DNA of 64,000 bases from Nitrospirota bacterium (lineage in GTDB: Bacteria > Nitrospirota > 9FT-COMBO-42-15 > HDB-SIOI813), in the NCBI GenBank assembly GCA_016212215.1, contig JACRGV010000089.1, forward strand, positions 1 to 64,000, given 5' to 3'. Each line of letters starts with the position of its first letter. Within the stretch, counting starts at the first letter, position 1. Both the position numbers and the translations under genes were made by a program. The notes beneath the pieces are model-generated. The model was not told the DNA's origin. It did no database searches and saw nothing but the letters and a program-made list of their open reading frames with translations. This document shows positions 42,811 through 52,033 of this stretch, piece after piece.

Positions 42811-44190
42811 ATGAAAGAAAACCAGAACATTGAATGGAAAGAAACCTGGCGGGATGAGTATATCAAGTGGATCTGCGGTTTTGCCAATGCTGCCGGGGGC
42901 ATCCTTGTTATAGGGAAAAATAACAAAGGGGATATTACTGGTGTTGATCATGCTGGAAAACTTATGGCGGATATTCCCAATAAGGTTAGGGATATTATGG
43001 GGATAATCGTTGATATGAATTTGAAAAGAGTTAGGGGAAAGGTGTTCATAGAAATCATGGTTGAGCCACACCCTTATCCGGTTAGTTATAAGGGACAATA
43101 TCATTACCGCAGCGGCAGTACCAAACAGGAACTTAAAGGTTCAGCTCTGGATGCCTTTCTTCTGAAAAAATATGGTTTGCATTGGGACAGTGTTCCAGTT
43201 CCGAATTTGTTACCAGAATCTCTTGAAGAAAAAGCGTTTGCACTGTTTGCTAAAAAGGCTGTCAAAAGCAAACGGTTAGGTGATGAGGTATTGAAAGAAA
43301 AAAGGAAATCATTGTTAAGAAAATTGCATTTAGTTGAAGGGGCTTATCTGAAAAGGGCTGCTGCGTTATTGTTTCATGAAGACCCTGAGCAGTATGTTAC
43401 GGGAGCCTATGTGAAAATAGGGTTTTTTAAATCCAATTCAGATCTGATTTATCAGGATGAAATTCACGGTAATCTGTTTCAGCAGGTGGATAAAACCCTT
43501 GACTTACTGTTAACTAAATACATGAAAGCCTACATTAGCTATGAGGGTCTTCAGCGTGTAGAAAGCTATCTCTTCCCAGCGCCGGCATTGCGGGAAGCCC
43601 TGCTCAATGCTGTTATACACAAGGATTACAGCAGCGGCAATCCTGTACAGATCAGTGTTTACGAAGATAAAATTATTTTTTGGAATGCCGGCCGTCTGCC
43701 TGAAGAGCTGTCATTAGAATTGTTACAGAAAAAACATCCTTCTATCCCATACAACCCGCTCGTTGCCTCTGCATTTTTTAGGGCCGGTTATATCGAAGCA
43801 TGGGGTCGTGGAATAGAAAAGATCAATGATGAGTGTAAACTGGCTGGTGTCCCTGTACCGAATCTCAATTATGATTATGCAGGATTGATGATAACTTTTA
43901 AATCCGGTATGGGAATAAAGATTGAAGAATCAGGGGAAATATATCCTCTTACCGCCCTAGAAACTGGGGTAAAAACTAGGGTAAAAAATAGGGAGAAAAC
44001 TAGGGAGAAAATACTAAAAATGATATTAGATAATCCCTCAATTTCCACTGATGATATGTCAAATAGAATAGGAATCTCAAAAAAAGGAATTGAATGGCAA
44101 ATCAAGCGTCTTAAAAAGGAAGGGACAATCCAACGCATAGGTCCTGCAAAAGGCGGATATTGGAAAGTTCAAGGTAAAGCTAATGAATAA
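42811..44190 (+). CDS. AlbA_2 (schlafen-like) DNA-binding protein with HATPase and HTH
   Basis: The 459-residue protein has an N-terminal AlbA_2 domain (about 1-115: EWKETWRDEYIKWICGFANAAGGILVIGKNNKG), a linker, a degenerate GHKL-ATPase-like domain (about 260-370: PAPALREALLNAVIHKDYSS, FWNAGRLPEELS, EAWGRGIEKI) and a C-terminal winged helix (about 405-455, NPSISTDDMSNRIGISKKGI). This architecture is typical of predicted transcriptional regulators placed inside type I restriction operons. A short tandem repeat (TRVKNREKTREK) joins the last two parts. Its 3' end overlaps the HsdR remnant by 8 bp. It is intact while the restriction subunits are not. Confidence 0.85.
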   Translation: MKENQNIEWKETWRDEYIKWICGFANAAGGILVIGKNNKGDITGVDHAGKLMADIPNKVRDIMGIIVDMNLKRVRGKVFIEIMVEPHPYPVSYKGQYHYRSGSTKQELKGSALDAFLLKKYGLHWDSVPVPNLLPESLEEKAFALFAKKAVKSKRLGDEVLKEKRKSLLRKLHLVEGAYLKRAAALLFHEDPEQYVTGAYVKIGFFKSNSDLIYQDEIHGNLFQQVDKTLDLLLTKYMKAYISYEGLQRVESYLFPAPALREALLNAVIHKDYSSGNPVQISVYEDKIIFWNAGRLPEELSLELLQKKHPSIPYNPLVASAFFRAGYIEAWGRGIEKINDECKLAGVPVPNLNYDYAGLMITFKSGMGIKIEESGEIYPLTALETGVKTRVKNREKTREKILKMILDNPSISTDDMSNRIGISKKGIEWQIKRLKKEGTIQRIGPAKGGYWKVQGKANE

Positions 44191-44494
44191 TATCGGACAA
44201 AAAGAACGACTCACCCAAAACCGTGTGATCAAACTGAAGGTAAGCAAGGTGATGCGGGAAGATGTACCGGCAAGCATTAAAACACCTGGCCGGCAGGCTT
44301 TATATAATAATCTTGATAAGGATGAGGCGCTGGCAATCAAAATATATGATGGTATTGAAGGGGTAAAAAAGGCTGACTGGAAAGGTAACCGCCAGAAAGA
44401 GAATGAGATTAAGGCGGTAATGTATAAAATACTGGAAGATGAAAAAAAGGTGGAAAGGATATTTTCGATTGTTAAGGAGAACAAAGAGTTTTAA
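44183..44494 (+). pseudogene. hsdR: internally deleted HsdR: N- and C-terminal ends only
   Basis: The 103-residue ORF opens with MNNIGQKERLTQNRVIKL, which matches the N-terminus of type I restriction R subunits, and then switches to IKTPGRQALYNNLDKDEALAIKIYD and ADWKGNRQKENEIKAVMY, which match their last 80 or so residues. The nuclease and DEAD-box translocase domains, some 900 residues, are missing. The frame is kept. It overlaps the regulator gene and is one base from the metallopeptidase gene, so the operon layout is preserved. It cannot cut or translocate DNA. Confidence 0.75.
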
Positions 44495-44495
44495 T

Positions 44496-45209
44496 ATGCA
44501 AAAGATAATACTTGAAGATATAAGTGTGGATGTTGTGAAGAAAGGCATAAGGAATATGCACCTGAGCGTTCATCCCCCTGATGGAAGGGTGAGAATTTCT
44601 GCACCCTTACGGATGGATATGGATACCATCAGGACATTTGTCATATCAAAATTGCACTGGATAAGAAAACATCAAAACAGGATTAAGAGCCAGGAGAGGG
44701 AAACGCCGAGGGAATTTATTAACAGGGAAAGCCATTACTACATGGGTAAACGGTACCTGTTAAGAGTCACGGAACATAAGACCCTTCACAAGGTGGAATT
44801 ACAGCATGAATTTATTGAGATGTATGTCAGGCCGGATACGGGTATGGAAAAGAGAGAGGCGATATTAGATGAATGGTACCGTCAGAGATTGAAGGACCTG
44901 ATACCCGAACTTATTGCAAAGCATGAAAAGATTATGAAGGTGCATGTGGCTGAGTTTTTCATTAAAAAAATGAAGACCAAATGGGGCACCTGTAACAGGA
45001 CTGCAAAACGGATATGGTTAAACTTAGAATTGGCAAAGAAACCGGTAGAATGTATTGAATACGTTGTGGTACATGAGATGGTGCATCTGTTCGTGCGTCT
45101 GCACAATGACAGGTTTAAGGCATACATGGACAAGTTTTTTCCGGGATGGAGATTTTATAAAGAGGAACTGAATAAAGGGCCCTTACGGCATGAGGATTGG
45201 GGGTATTGA
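44496..45209 (+). CDS. YgjP-like (DUF45) zinc metallopeptidase
   Basis: The 237-residue protein of the M48-related YgjP/WLM group has the zinc motif VVHEMVHLFVRLHNDRF (HEXXH plus downstream histidine) and KMKTKWGTCNRTAKRIWLN, both family hallmarks. Such genes commonly follow hsdR in type I loci; their role is unknown. I start it at the ATG at 44496, just after the hsdR remnant stop; an upstream in-frame start would overlap that gene. The protein appears full length. Confidence 0.9.
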   Translation: MQKIILEDISVDVVKKGIRNMHLSVHPPDGRVRISAPLRMDMDTIRTFVISKLHWIRKHQNRIKSQERETPREFINRESHYYMGKRYLLRVTEHKTLHKVELQHEFIEMYVRPDTGMEKREAILDEWYRQRLKDLIPELIAKHEKIMKVHVAEFFIKKMKTKWGTCNRTAKRIWLNLELAKKPVECIEYVVVHEMVHLFVRLHNDRFKAYMDKFFPGWRFYKEELNKGPLRHEDWGY

Positions 45210-45254
45210 GGTGTTTTCAAAAAACTTTTTTGCGTTTGAATAACGACATCGGAT

Positions 45255-45400
45255 GTAACTATTCAGCGAAATTTGGCTGTACACGCTCAATTGCTTCTTC
45301 TATTTTAATGTTCTCAATTGTTATCGAGAACATTGTGCCATATTTATAATGAAAAATCTAGTTTTTTCTCAAAAATATCTGCTTTACGCTGAATAGTTAC
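45255..45400. repeat. 146-bp element with 14-bp terminal inverted repeats
   Basis: GTAACTATTCAGCG (45255-45268) and CGCTGAATAGTTAC (45387-45400) are perfect reverse complements flanking an A+T-rich, non-coding core. This is the shape of a MITE or an internally deleted IS. The flanking 8 bp (CATCGGAT, CTGTTCAG) differ, so no target duplication is evident. It sits at the edge of the restriction island. Confidence 0.6.
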
Positions 45401-45404
45401 CTGT

Positions 45405-46796
45405 TCAGTAGTAAAAGTTGTCATTACCCTTTTCTGTAATTGTTTTTATTGCCTCAGCAGTAATCGTCACCATCTTCTTTATTTGGTTGTTATTTATACT
45501 GAGAGGCGGCATGAGGATGATGATATTGCCGATGGGTCTCAGGAGAAGGCCCATCCTGCGGGCTTCTATACAGACTCTTATTCCTGCCTTTTGTTCGAGG
45601 GGGTATGGTGTCTTTTTATTTTTGTCTTTGACGAGTTCGATGCCTGCTATTAAACCTTTCTGGCGTATTTCTCCAACATGAGGGTGTGTTTTTAATATGG
45701 ATAATAACTTTCCGAGAAGTTTAATTTTGGGTTGTATTTTGTTCAGTACGTCTTCTTTCTCAAATATCTCAAGGTTTGCAATGGCAGCGGAACATCCTAA
45801 CTGGTTGCCTGTGTAGCTGTGGCCGTGAAAAAAAGTCTTGAATTCTTTGTATTCACCAAGGAATCTATCATAAACCTCCTGCCTCACAAGTGTTGCAGCG
45901 AGCGGCATATATCCGCCTGTAATCCCTTTCGCTATTGCCATTATGTCGGGGCTAACATCCTCATGTTCACATGCGAACATGCGTCCTGTGCGGCCGAAGC
46001 CTGTGGCAACCTCATCAGCAATCAGGAGGACATTGTACTTTGTGCATAGTTCCCGAACCTTGCTGAGATAACCATGCGGTGATATGACCATACCGGCGGC
46101 GGCCTGAATAATGGGTTCAATAACAACTGCTGCAATCTCTTTATGATGAGCACTTAGCATCTCTTCCATCTTAACGGCACATTCAAGTTCACATTCCGGG
46201 TATGTATTATCTATCGGGCATCTGTAGCAATAAGGCGAAGGGGCCTTATATCCCTCAAATAAAAGCGGCTTATATATTTTATGAAACAGGTCAATGCCGC
46301 CAAGGCTGACAGAACCGATAGTATCACCATGATATGAGTTTTCCAGAGTCAGGAATTTTGTCTTTTTCCTGTATCTGCCTCCTCTCATTTGCCAGTATTG
46401 AAAAGCCATCTTGAGGCCAACCTCAACTGCTGTTGACCCATTGTCAGAATAGAATACCTTATCTAAGGCGAACCCGGATTTATGGGTGAGTGTTATCAGC
46501 TTTTCTGCAAGCTCGATAGAAGGGATATTTGACAGTCCAAGCAGGGTGCTGTGAGCGATCTTATTTAATTGTTTTTTAATCGCATTATCAATATACTTCT
46601 TTCTATGGCCATGAATATTAAGCCAAATTGATGATGTGCCGTCTATGTATCTTTTTTTATTTGTATCTGTAAGATATACTCCATTGCCGCTCTCTATAAT
46701 TACCGGAGATTCTGTTACCCAGTCCTTCATCTGGGTAAACGGGTGCCATAAGTATTCCCTGTCTTTGTCTGCTAAAATGTGTGTTTTTTTATTCAT
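45405..46796 (-). CDS. bioA: adenosylmethionine-8-amino-7-oxononanoate aminotransferase
   Basis: The 463-residue PLP enzyme converts KAPA to DAPA in biotin synthesis using SAM as amino donor. It begins DREYLWHPFTQMKDW, the BioA signature, and has DGTSSIWLNIHGH, YSDNGSTAVEVGLKMA, YHGDTIGSVSLGG, LIADEVATGFGRTG and the PLP lysine in AIAKGITGGYMPLAATL. The length is in the normal range for BioA. No other biotin gene is nearby, so it is an isolated member of the pathway here. The C-terminus (IIILMPPLSINNNQIKKMV) is intact. Confidence 0.94.
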   Translation of the reverse strand: MNKKTHILADKDREYLWHPFTQMKDWVTESPVIIESGNGVYLTDTNKKRYIDGTSSIWLNIHGHRKKYIDNAIKKQLNKIAHSTLLGLSNIPSIELAEKLITLTHKSGFALDKVFYSDNGSTAVEVGLKMAFQYWQMRGGRYRKKTKFLTLENSYHGDTIGSVSLGGIDLFHKIYKPLLFEGYKAPSPYCYRCPIDNTYPECELECAVKMEEMLSAHHKEIAAVVIEPIIQAAAGMVISPHGYLSKVRELCTKYNVLLIADEVATGFGRTGRMFACEHEDVSPDIMAIAKGITGGYMPLAATLVRQEVYDRFLGEYKEFKTFFHGHSYTGNQLGCSAAIANLEIFEKEDVLNKIQPKIKLLGKLLSILKTHPHVGEIRQKGLIAGIELVKDKNKKTPYPLEQKAGIRVCIEARRMGLLLRPIGNIIILMPPLSINNNQIKKMVTITAEAIKTITEKGNDNFYY

Positions 46797-46839
46797 TGCC
46801 CGTTATAGTTATATTATTTTATGATGCATGTCAATAAAA

Positions 46840-46920
46840 TAGGTAATAGGTGAGCGGAAAGCAGTGAATGGTGAATAGTGAATGGTGAATAGTGAAAAGA
46901 AGTAAAATGTAAGAAGGTTT
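46840..46920. repeat. family D/C tract
   Basis: AATAGGTAATAGGTGAGCGG, AGTGAATGGTGAATAGTGAA and AGAAGTAAAATGTAAGAAGG tandem-like units between bioA and the HtrA promoter. Confidence 0.7.
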
Positions 46921-46922
46921 AC

Positions 46923-46952
46923 TTTACAAATTCGGATTAAAAATAATATAAT
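46923..46952 (+). promoter_or_regulatory. promoter of the HtrA protease gene
   Basis: TTTACA (46923-46928) and consensus TATAAT (46947-46952) with an 18-bp spacer. The leader would be about 45 nt and contain AAGGGGAGGA before the ATG. Confidence 0.6.
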
Positions 46953-47001
46953 GTTGTTGTTATTAAAATAACTTTCAGATATAAAGGGGAGGAATGTATT
47001 T

Positions 47002-48513
47002 ATGTTTGATTTTCAAAAGGTCTCAAGAAAAAAACTGATAGCAGGCGCTGTTCTTGTTTCCATTGGGGTGATTATCGGGGTAGTAATTTCTGCTAATTTC
47101 GGCTGGATTTCTTTAGGGCAGGCAAAGCTGGAACCCATTTCCCCTAAAGTAACTGAACATCTTGAGGCCACTGAGAAGGCATTTGTTGAAATATCAAAGA
47201 GGGTTGTCCCTGCAGTTGTAAATATCTCCACCACAAAGACAACAAAGGGTGTTGAAGGGAATCCGCTTAACCCATTTTTCCAGGATCCATTTTTCAGACG
47301 GTTCTTTGGAGATGAATTTTTCAGGGACCATGAGTCACCCCATGAATCGCCAAGGAGACATAAAGAGCAGGCACTCGGTTCAGGCGTGATTGTTTCTGAG
47401 GATGGTTATATTGTTACAAATAATCATGTTGTATCAGGGGCAGATGAGATAAAGGTTGTTTTATCCGATAAAAGGGAGTTTACAGGAAAGGTTGTCGGGG
47501 CAGACCCCAAGACGGATATTGCAGTGATAAAGATAAAGGCCGGTGACCTTCCTGCAGTTACATGGGGGGATTCAGACAGTCTTGAAGTGGGAGAGTTTGT
47601 CCTTGCCATCGGTAATCCTTTCGGTTTAAACCAGACAGTTACAAGCGGAATTATCAGTGCAAAAGGCAGGGCCAACGTAGGTATTGCTGATTATGAAGAT
47701 TTCATTCAGACTGATGCGGCTATAAATCCTGGAAATTCCGGCGGGGCGCTTGTTAATATAAGGGGTGAACTTATTGGAATTAACACAGCTATATTTTCGA
47801 GAAGCGGCGGGTATATGGGGATTGGATTTGCCGTACCAAGCAATATGGTTAAATCTGTTATGGATAGTCTTGTGAAAGTGGGTAAGGTCACACGCGGCTG
47901 GCTGGGAGTTTATATTCAGGATATTACGCCTGAGCTTGCCAAACAGTTTAAGTTAACTACAAATCAAGGTGCATTGGTAAGCGATGTGATGGACGGCAGT
48001 CCGGCAGAGAAGGCAGGTTTTGAACGTGGTGATGTTGTTATACAATACAATGGAAAAGAGATTGAGAATACAGGTCATTTCAGAAATATGGTAGCACAGA
48101 CTGCCGTAGGTAAGGTGGTTGAAATAAAAGTCTCCAGAGAGGGGCATGAAAAGGTATTGAAGGTAACAATAGGTGAACTTCCGGCAGATGGTACAAAAGA
48201 AGGAAGAAGTGAGGAAGAGGATGCTGTAGGGATATTTAAAGGTGTAAGTGTCCAGAACATTACACCTGAATACCGCGACAGGCTTGATATACCGGATAAG
48301 GTCAAGGGGGTTATTATATCGGCTATTGATTCAGACTCTCCTGCTCAGGAGTATGGATTGAAGGCAGGAGATGTGATTATGGAGATTAATAAAAAACAGA
48401 CAAAGAATACAAAGGATTTCAACAAGGCAGTGGGAGAGATAAAAAAAGGCGAAGGAGCGCTTATACTTGTATACCGTGAGGGGATGACATTGTTTATTAC
48501 GATATCACCTTAA
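47002..48513 (+). CDS. periplasmic serine protease Do/HtrA (DegP-type)
   Basis: The 503-residue envelope protease/chaperone has an N-terminal signal anchor (about 10-35), a trypsin-like domain with the triad in IVTNNHVVSGAD (His), KTDIAVIKI (Asp) and NPGNSGGALVNIRGELIG (Ser), and two PDZ domains (about 285-375, starting RGWLGVYIQDITPELA, and about 405-500, with GVIISAIDSDSPAQEYG). That is the DegP/DegQ layout. It handles misfolded periplasmic proteins. It has its own good promoter and stands as a single gene. Confidence 0.95.
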   Translation: MFDFQKVSRKKLIAGAVLVSIGVIIGVVISANFGWISLGQAKLEPISPKVTEHLEATEKAFVEISKRVVPAVVNISTTKTTKGVEGNPLNPFFQDPFFRRFFGDEFFRDHESPHESPRRHKEQALGSGVIVSEDGYIVTNNHVVSGADEIKVVLSDKREFTGKVVGADPKTDIAVIKIKAGDLPAVTWGDSDSLEVGEFVLAIGNPFGLNQTVTSGIISAKGRANVGIADYEDFIQTDAAINPGNSGGALVNIRGELIGINTAIFSRSGGYMGIGFAVPSNMVKSVMDSLVKVGKVTRGWLGVYIQDITPELAKQFKLTTNQGALVSDVMDGSPAEKAGFERGDVVIQYNGKEIENTGHFRNMVAQTAVGKVVEIKVSREGHEKVLKVTIGELPADGTKEGRSEEEDAVGIFKGVSVQNITPEYRDRLDIPDKVKGVIISAIDSDSPAQEYGLKAGDVIMEINKKQTKNTKDFNKAVGEIKKGEGALILVYREGMTLFITISP

Positions 48514-48795
48514 AGACAGTGAATAGTGAATAGTGAATAGAAAGAAGAAGTTAGAAGTAAGACGTAAGATGTAAGATGTAAGATGTAAGACAAATAAGGC
48601 CCACTCACCCGGACCTTCCGCTGGGGGAGAGGGTACATAGAATATTCCCTCTCCCTGAGGGAGAGGGGGCTATGTTGATTCTCTCCCCTTGAAGGGGAGA
48701 GAATCAAAAATTATATTCCCTCCCCATTGAGGGGGGAGGGTTCAAAATTATATTCCCTCCCCTTCAAGGGGAGGGTTAGGGTGGGGATGGGGTTT
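48514..48795. repeat. family D/C tracts and four cassette II units
   Basis: AGTGAATAGTGAATAGTGAA, AGATGTAAGATGTAAGATGT, then four purine/pyrimidine palindromes including CCCTCCCCTTCAAGGGGAGGG with GGGTGGGGATGGGG just before the ispD start codon. Confidence 0.88.
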
Positions 48796-48800
48796 CCAAG

Positions 48801-49496
48801 ATGAAAGTAACGGCCATTATAACTTCTGCGGGTAAAGGGAAGCGGATGGGGATGGAGACGCCTAAACATTTCCTGCGTCTTGAAGGCAGGCCCATCCTTG
48901 CTTATACGATTGATGCGTTTGAGAGCTGCCCACTGGTAAACCATGTTTTTATCGTTGTAAGGTCAGGAGAAGAGGAGTTTTGCATCAGGGAGGTTGTGGA
49001 AAAGTATGGATATAAGAAGGTCTTGAAGGTAGTAATCGGAGGGGAGAGGAGACAGGATTCAGTGTATCATGCAATAAAAGAACTGGATGCGGATACTGAT
49101 ATTGTTGTAGTGCATGATGGTGTCAGGCCGTTTGTTTCTCCTGCATTGATAAGTGAAACTGTTAAATCAGCAATGTATTTTGATGGTGTTGTGGCCGCGT
49201 TACCTTTAAAAGATACAATAAAAGAGGTCACAAAAGACGGCATGGTAAAAGATACTCCTAAGAGAGAATTATATTGGCTTGCACAGACACCGCAGACATT
49301 TAAGAAGCGTGTTCTTGAAAGTGCCTTCATAAGTGCATACAATGATGATTTCTTTGGCACAGATGAGGCATCACTTGTAGAGCGGACAGGCGGGAAGGTT
49401 AAGATTATTGAAGGATCTTATGAGAATATAAAGATTACAACAAAAGAAGATCTAATTCATGCAGAGTTAATATTGAGGGCGAGGAAGAATAGGTAG
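48801..49496 (+). CDS. ispD: 2-C-methyl-D-erythritol 4-phosphate cytidylyltransferase
   Basis: The 231-residue enzyme of the MEP isoprenoid pathway couples MEP with CTP. It starts with the nucleotide-binding loop ITSAGKGKRMGMETPKHFL and shows VVIGGERRQDSVYHAI, VVVHDGVRPFV (metal/CTP site) and AQTPQTFKK, all family motifs. The ATG lies six bases after a cassette II repeat, whose GGGGATGGGG provides the only Shine-Dalgarno-like sequence. ispF follows after another repeat-filled gap, the usual partner. Confidence 0.94.
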   Translation: MKVTAIITSAGKGKRMGMETPKHFLRLEGRPILAYTIDAFESCPLVNHVFIVVRSGEEEFCIREVVEKYGYKKVLKVVIGGERRQDSVYHAIKELDADTDIVVVHDGVRPFVSPALISETVKSAMYFDGVVAALPLKDTIKEVTKDGMVKDTPKRELYWLAQTPQTFKKRVLESAFISAYNDDFFGTDEASLVERTGGKVKIIEGSYENIKITTKEDLIHAELILRARKNR

Positions 49497-49692
49497 AAAG
49501 GCTGAAGGCTGAAGTTAGAAACAAGAAGTTAGAAACAAGAAGTTAGAAGAAAGAGGCAAGAAGAAAGACGTTAGAAGCAAGATGTAAGAAGTAAGAAACA
49601 ACATTAAATTCCCTCCATTTCACTGGGAGGGTTAGGTATTTCAAATAATCCCCTCCCCTTCAAGGGGAGGGTTAGGGTGGGGATGGGGTTAT
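49497..49692. repeat. family C tract and cassette II repeats between ispD and ispF
   Basis: AGAAACAAGAAGTTAGAAAC-type units, then CCCTCCATTTCACTGGGAGGG and CCCTCCCCTTCAAGGGGAGGG followed by GGGTGGGGATGGGGTTATTT, ending at the ispF start. Confidence 0.88.
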
Positions 49693-49698
49693 TTTAGA

Positions 49699-50190
49699 TT
49701 GCGAATAGGCATTGGATATGACATACACAGGCTGGGTGCAGGCAACGGGGTTGTTCTTGGCGGCGTCTATATTCCTTTTGAGAAGAGCCTGATTGGACAT
49801 TCTGATGCGGATGTGCTGTTGCATGCTATTTGTGATGCACTACTTGGTGCGGCAGGGGAGGGTGATATCGGGGTACATTTCCCGAATAATAACCCTGCAA
49901 TCAAAGGTATATCAAGTATAGAATTACTCAGGAAGACAAACATGATTATCGGCAATAAGGGTTATAAGGTTTCTAATATTGATTCTGTACTCCTTGCTGA
50001 GGAACCAAGGATTTCTCCATACAGGGATACAATGATAAAAAATATTTCTGCTGCAATTGGAGCAGAACCAGGGCAGGTTCATGTAAAGGCAACCACAAAT
50101 GAAGGGCTTGGTTCTATAGGCAGAGGTGAAGGGATAGCGGCTTATGCAGTTTGTATCCTGACATTAAAGAATGGTCAGAATGGGGAATAG
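49699..50190 (+). CDS. ispF: 2-C-methyl-D-erythritol 2,4-cyclodiphosphate synthase
   Basis: The 163-residue trimeric zinc enzyme cyclises CDP-ME 2-phosphate in the MEP pathway. It has [12 protein letters not shown] (zinc Asp-His), [31 protein letters not shown] and the C-terminal [19 protein letters not shown]. It starts with TTG right after a cassette II repeat. Its stop shares one base with the GTG of cysE, so ispD, ispF, cysE and ribBA likely form one transcript. Confidence 0.95.
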   Translation: MRIGIGYDIHRLGAGNGVVLGGVYIPFEKSLIGHSDADVLLHAICDALLGAAGEGDIGVHFPNNNPAIKGISSIELLRKTNMIIGNKGYKVSNIDSVLLAEEPRISPYRDTMIKNISAAIGAEPGQVHVKATTNEGLGSIGRGEGIAAYAVCILTLKNGQNGE

Positions 50191-50834
50191 TGTTAGAAGT
50201 TATAAAGAAGGATTACTACGCTGTTTTTGAAAGGGACCCTGCTGCTTCTAACTTTCTGGAAGTATTGTTAGCTTATCCCGGGTTTCATGCAATTATATTA
50301 TACAGGGCAGCGCATTGGTTATGGGTTAAGGGGGTTCCTGTTCTGCCGAGGGTTATTTCACATATTGGAAGGTTTTTAACCGGCATAGAGATACATCCCG
50401 GTGCGAGTATTGGTACAGGTTTTTTTATTGATCATGGGATGGGGGTTGTAATTGGAGAAACAAGCATAATCGGGAATAATGTTACCCTTTTTCAGGGTGT
50501 TACTTTAGGGGGTACAGGTAAGGAAAAGGGGAAGCGTCACCCGACACTTGGAAATAATATAGTAGTGGGGGTGGGTGCGAAGGTGTTAGGAAATATAACT
50601 ATTGGTGATAATGTCAAGATAGGTGCTAATGCGGTGGTTCTTGAGCCTGTTCCATCTGATGCAACAGTAGTCGGAGTTCCGGGCAGGGTAGTGAAACAGG
50701 GCGGCAGGCGCCTTAAAGATGCGATGATGGACCATGTACACATGCCTGACCCTGTTGCAGATAAGATGGAGCGGCTGGAGAAGGAATTGAAAGAGTTGAG
50801 GAAACATTTAAAGCATGATAAAGAGGATATATGA
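50190..50834 (+). CDS. cysE: serine O-acetyltransferase
   Basis: The 214-residue acetyltransferase makes O-acetylserine, the cysteine precursor. The helical N-terminus ([30 protein letters not shown]) is followed by the left-handed beta-helix of hexapeptide repeats ([51 protein letters not shown]), with the catalytic DHG. I use GTG at 50190, which overlaps the ispF stop; an upstream TTG would start deep inside ispF. Its stop overlaps ribBA by 4 bp. The C-terminal helix ([18 protein letters not shown]) is longer than in EpsC-type proteins. Confidence 0.93.
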   Translation: MLEVIKKDYYAVFERDPAASNFLEVLLAYPGFHAIILYRAAHWLWVKGVPVLPRVISHIGRFLTGIEIHPGASIGTGFFIDHGMGVVIGETSIIGNNVTLFQGVTLGGTGKEKGKRHPTLGNNIVVGVGAKVLGNITIGDNVKIGANAVVLEPVPSDATVVGVPGRVVKQGGRRLKDAMMDHVHMPDPVADKMERLEKELKELRKHLKHDKEDI

Positions 50835-52033
50835 GTCTTAATACAATTGTCGAGGCAATAGAGGACATTAAGCAGGGGAAGATGGTTATCCTTGTTGATG
50901 ATGAGGATCGTGAAAACGAGGGGGACCTTGTTATGGCTGCGGAGAAGATTACTCCTGATGCCATCAACTTTATGGCACGATTCGCCAGAGGTCTTATTTG
51001 CCTCACAGTGACACAGGAACGTGCAGAAGAATTGTCCCTTCAACCGATGTCATCGGAAAATACTGCCCAATTTGGTACTGCCTTTACAGTTTCTATAGAT
51101 GCTATGAATGGAATTACAACCGGTATCTCGGCATCCGACAGGGCAATTACGATTCTGACTGCAATAAACACGGATTCAAAACCTGGCGACCTTGCAAGAC
51201 CGGGGCACATTTTTCCAATTAGGGCACAGAATGGCGGGGTCTTGAAACGTGCGGGTCAGACCGAGGGCTCCGTTGACCTGGCAAGACTTGCGGGGCTGAA
51301 TCCATCAGGCGTTATCTGCGAGATTATGAATGAAGACGGCACTATGTCACGTTTACCTGAATTAAAAAACTTTGCTAAGGCTAATGACCTCAGGATAGTA
51401 ACAGTAAAAGACCTTATTGAATACAGGCTCCAGCGGGAGTCCTTTGTACATCAGGTGGAGTCATCTAACCTGCCTACTGAATATGGTGATTTCAGGGTAA
51501 TAGTGTATGAAGATGATATTGACCATAATTATCACCTTGCCCTTGTGAAAGGTGATATAAAGGATTTGGACAAGGTGCTTGTCAGGGTTCATTCAGGTTG
51601 TATTACAGGAGATATATTCAGATCAAAGAGATGTGACTGCGGAGAACAACTTCATCAGGCAATGAAAAAGATAGAAAAAGAAGGCGCAGGTGTTCTGCTC
51701 TACATAAATCATGATGTTGGAAAAGGATTACTCAGGAAAATCAGCGCATATAAACTTCAGGATGAGGGAAAAGAGGCCGGTCACGTTGATTATGTGCCGG
51801 CAGGCTTTAAACCGGTATTAAGGGATTATGGTGTAGGCGCTCAGATACTTGTAAGCCTCGGTGTGCGGCATATCAGATTAATGACCAACAATCCAAGAAA
51901 GATTGTAGGGCTTGAAGGATATGGTCTTAATGTGGTTGAGCGGATTCCTGTGGAGGTTGAGGCCCACGCTGATAACATAGATTATTTAAAAACAAAAAAA
52001 GACAAGCAGGGCCATTTGTTGCAGGGTGTGTAA
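50831..52033 (+). CDS. ribBA: bifunctional DHBP synthase / GTP cyclohydrolase II
   Basis: The 400-residue riboflavin enzyme has two domains. The first (about 1-200) is 3,4-dihydroxy-2-butanone 4-phosphate synthase with [17 protein letters not shown] and [20 protein letters not shown]. The second (about 205-400) is GTP cyclohydrolase II with the zinc cysteines in [22 protein letters not shown] and a closing [18 protein letters not shown]. All catalytic motifs are present. It overlaps cysE by 4 bp. ribH follows after a 529-bp repeat array, so the riboflavin genes are split by repeats. Confidence 0.95.
   Translation: MSLNTIVEAIEDIKQGKMVILVDDEDRENEGDLVMAAEKITPDAINFMARFARGLICLTVTQERAEELSLQPMSSENTAQFGTAFTVSIDAMNGITTGISASDRAITILTAINTDSKPGDLARPGHIFPIRAQNGGVLKRAGQTEGSVDLARLAGLNPSGVICEIMNEDGTMSRLPELKNFAKANDLRIVTVKDLIEYRLQRESFVHQVESSNLPTEYGDFRVIVYEDDIDHNYHLALVKGDIKDLDKVLVRVHSGCITGDIFRSKRCDCGEQLHQAMKKIEKEGAGVLLYINHDVGKGLLRKISAYKLQDEGKEAGHVDYVPAGFKPVLRDYGVGAQILVSLGVRHIRLMTNNPRKIVGLEGYGLNVVERIPVEVEAHADNIDYLKTKKDKQGHLLQGV

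Noticed and set aside
46797-46840. TTGACA box upstream of bioA on the minus strand
   Set aside because: A suitable -10 at normal spacing is not clear, and the start would leave almost no leader.
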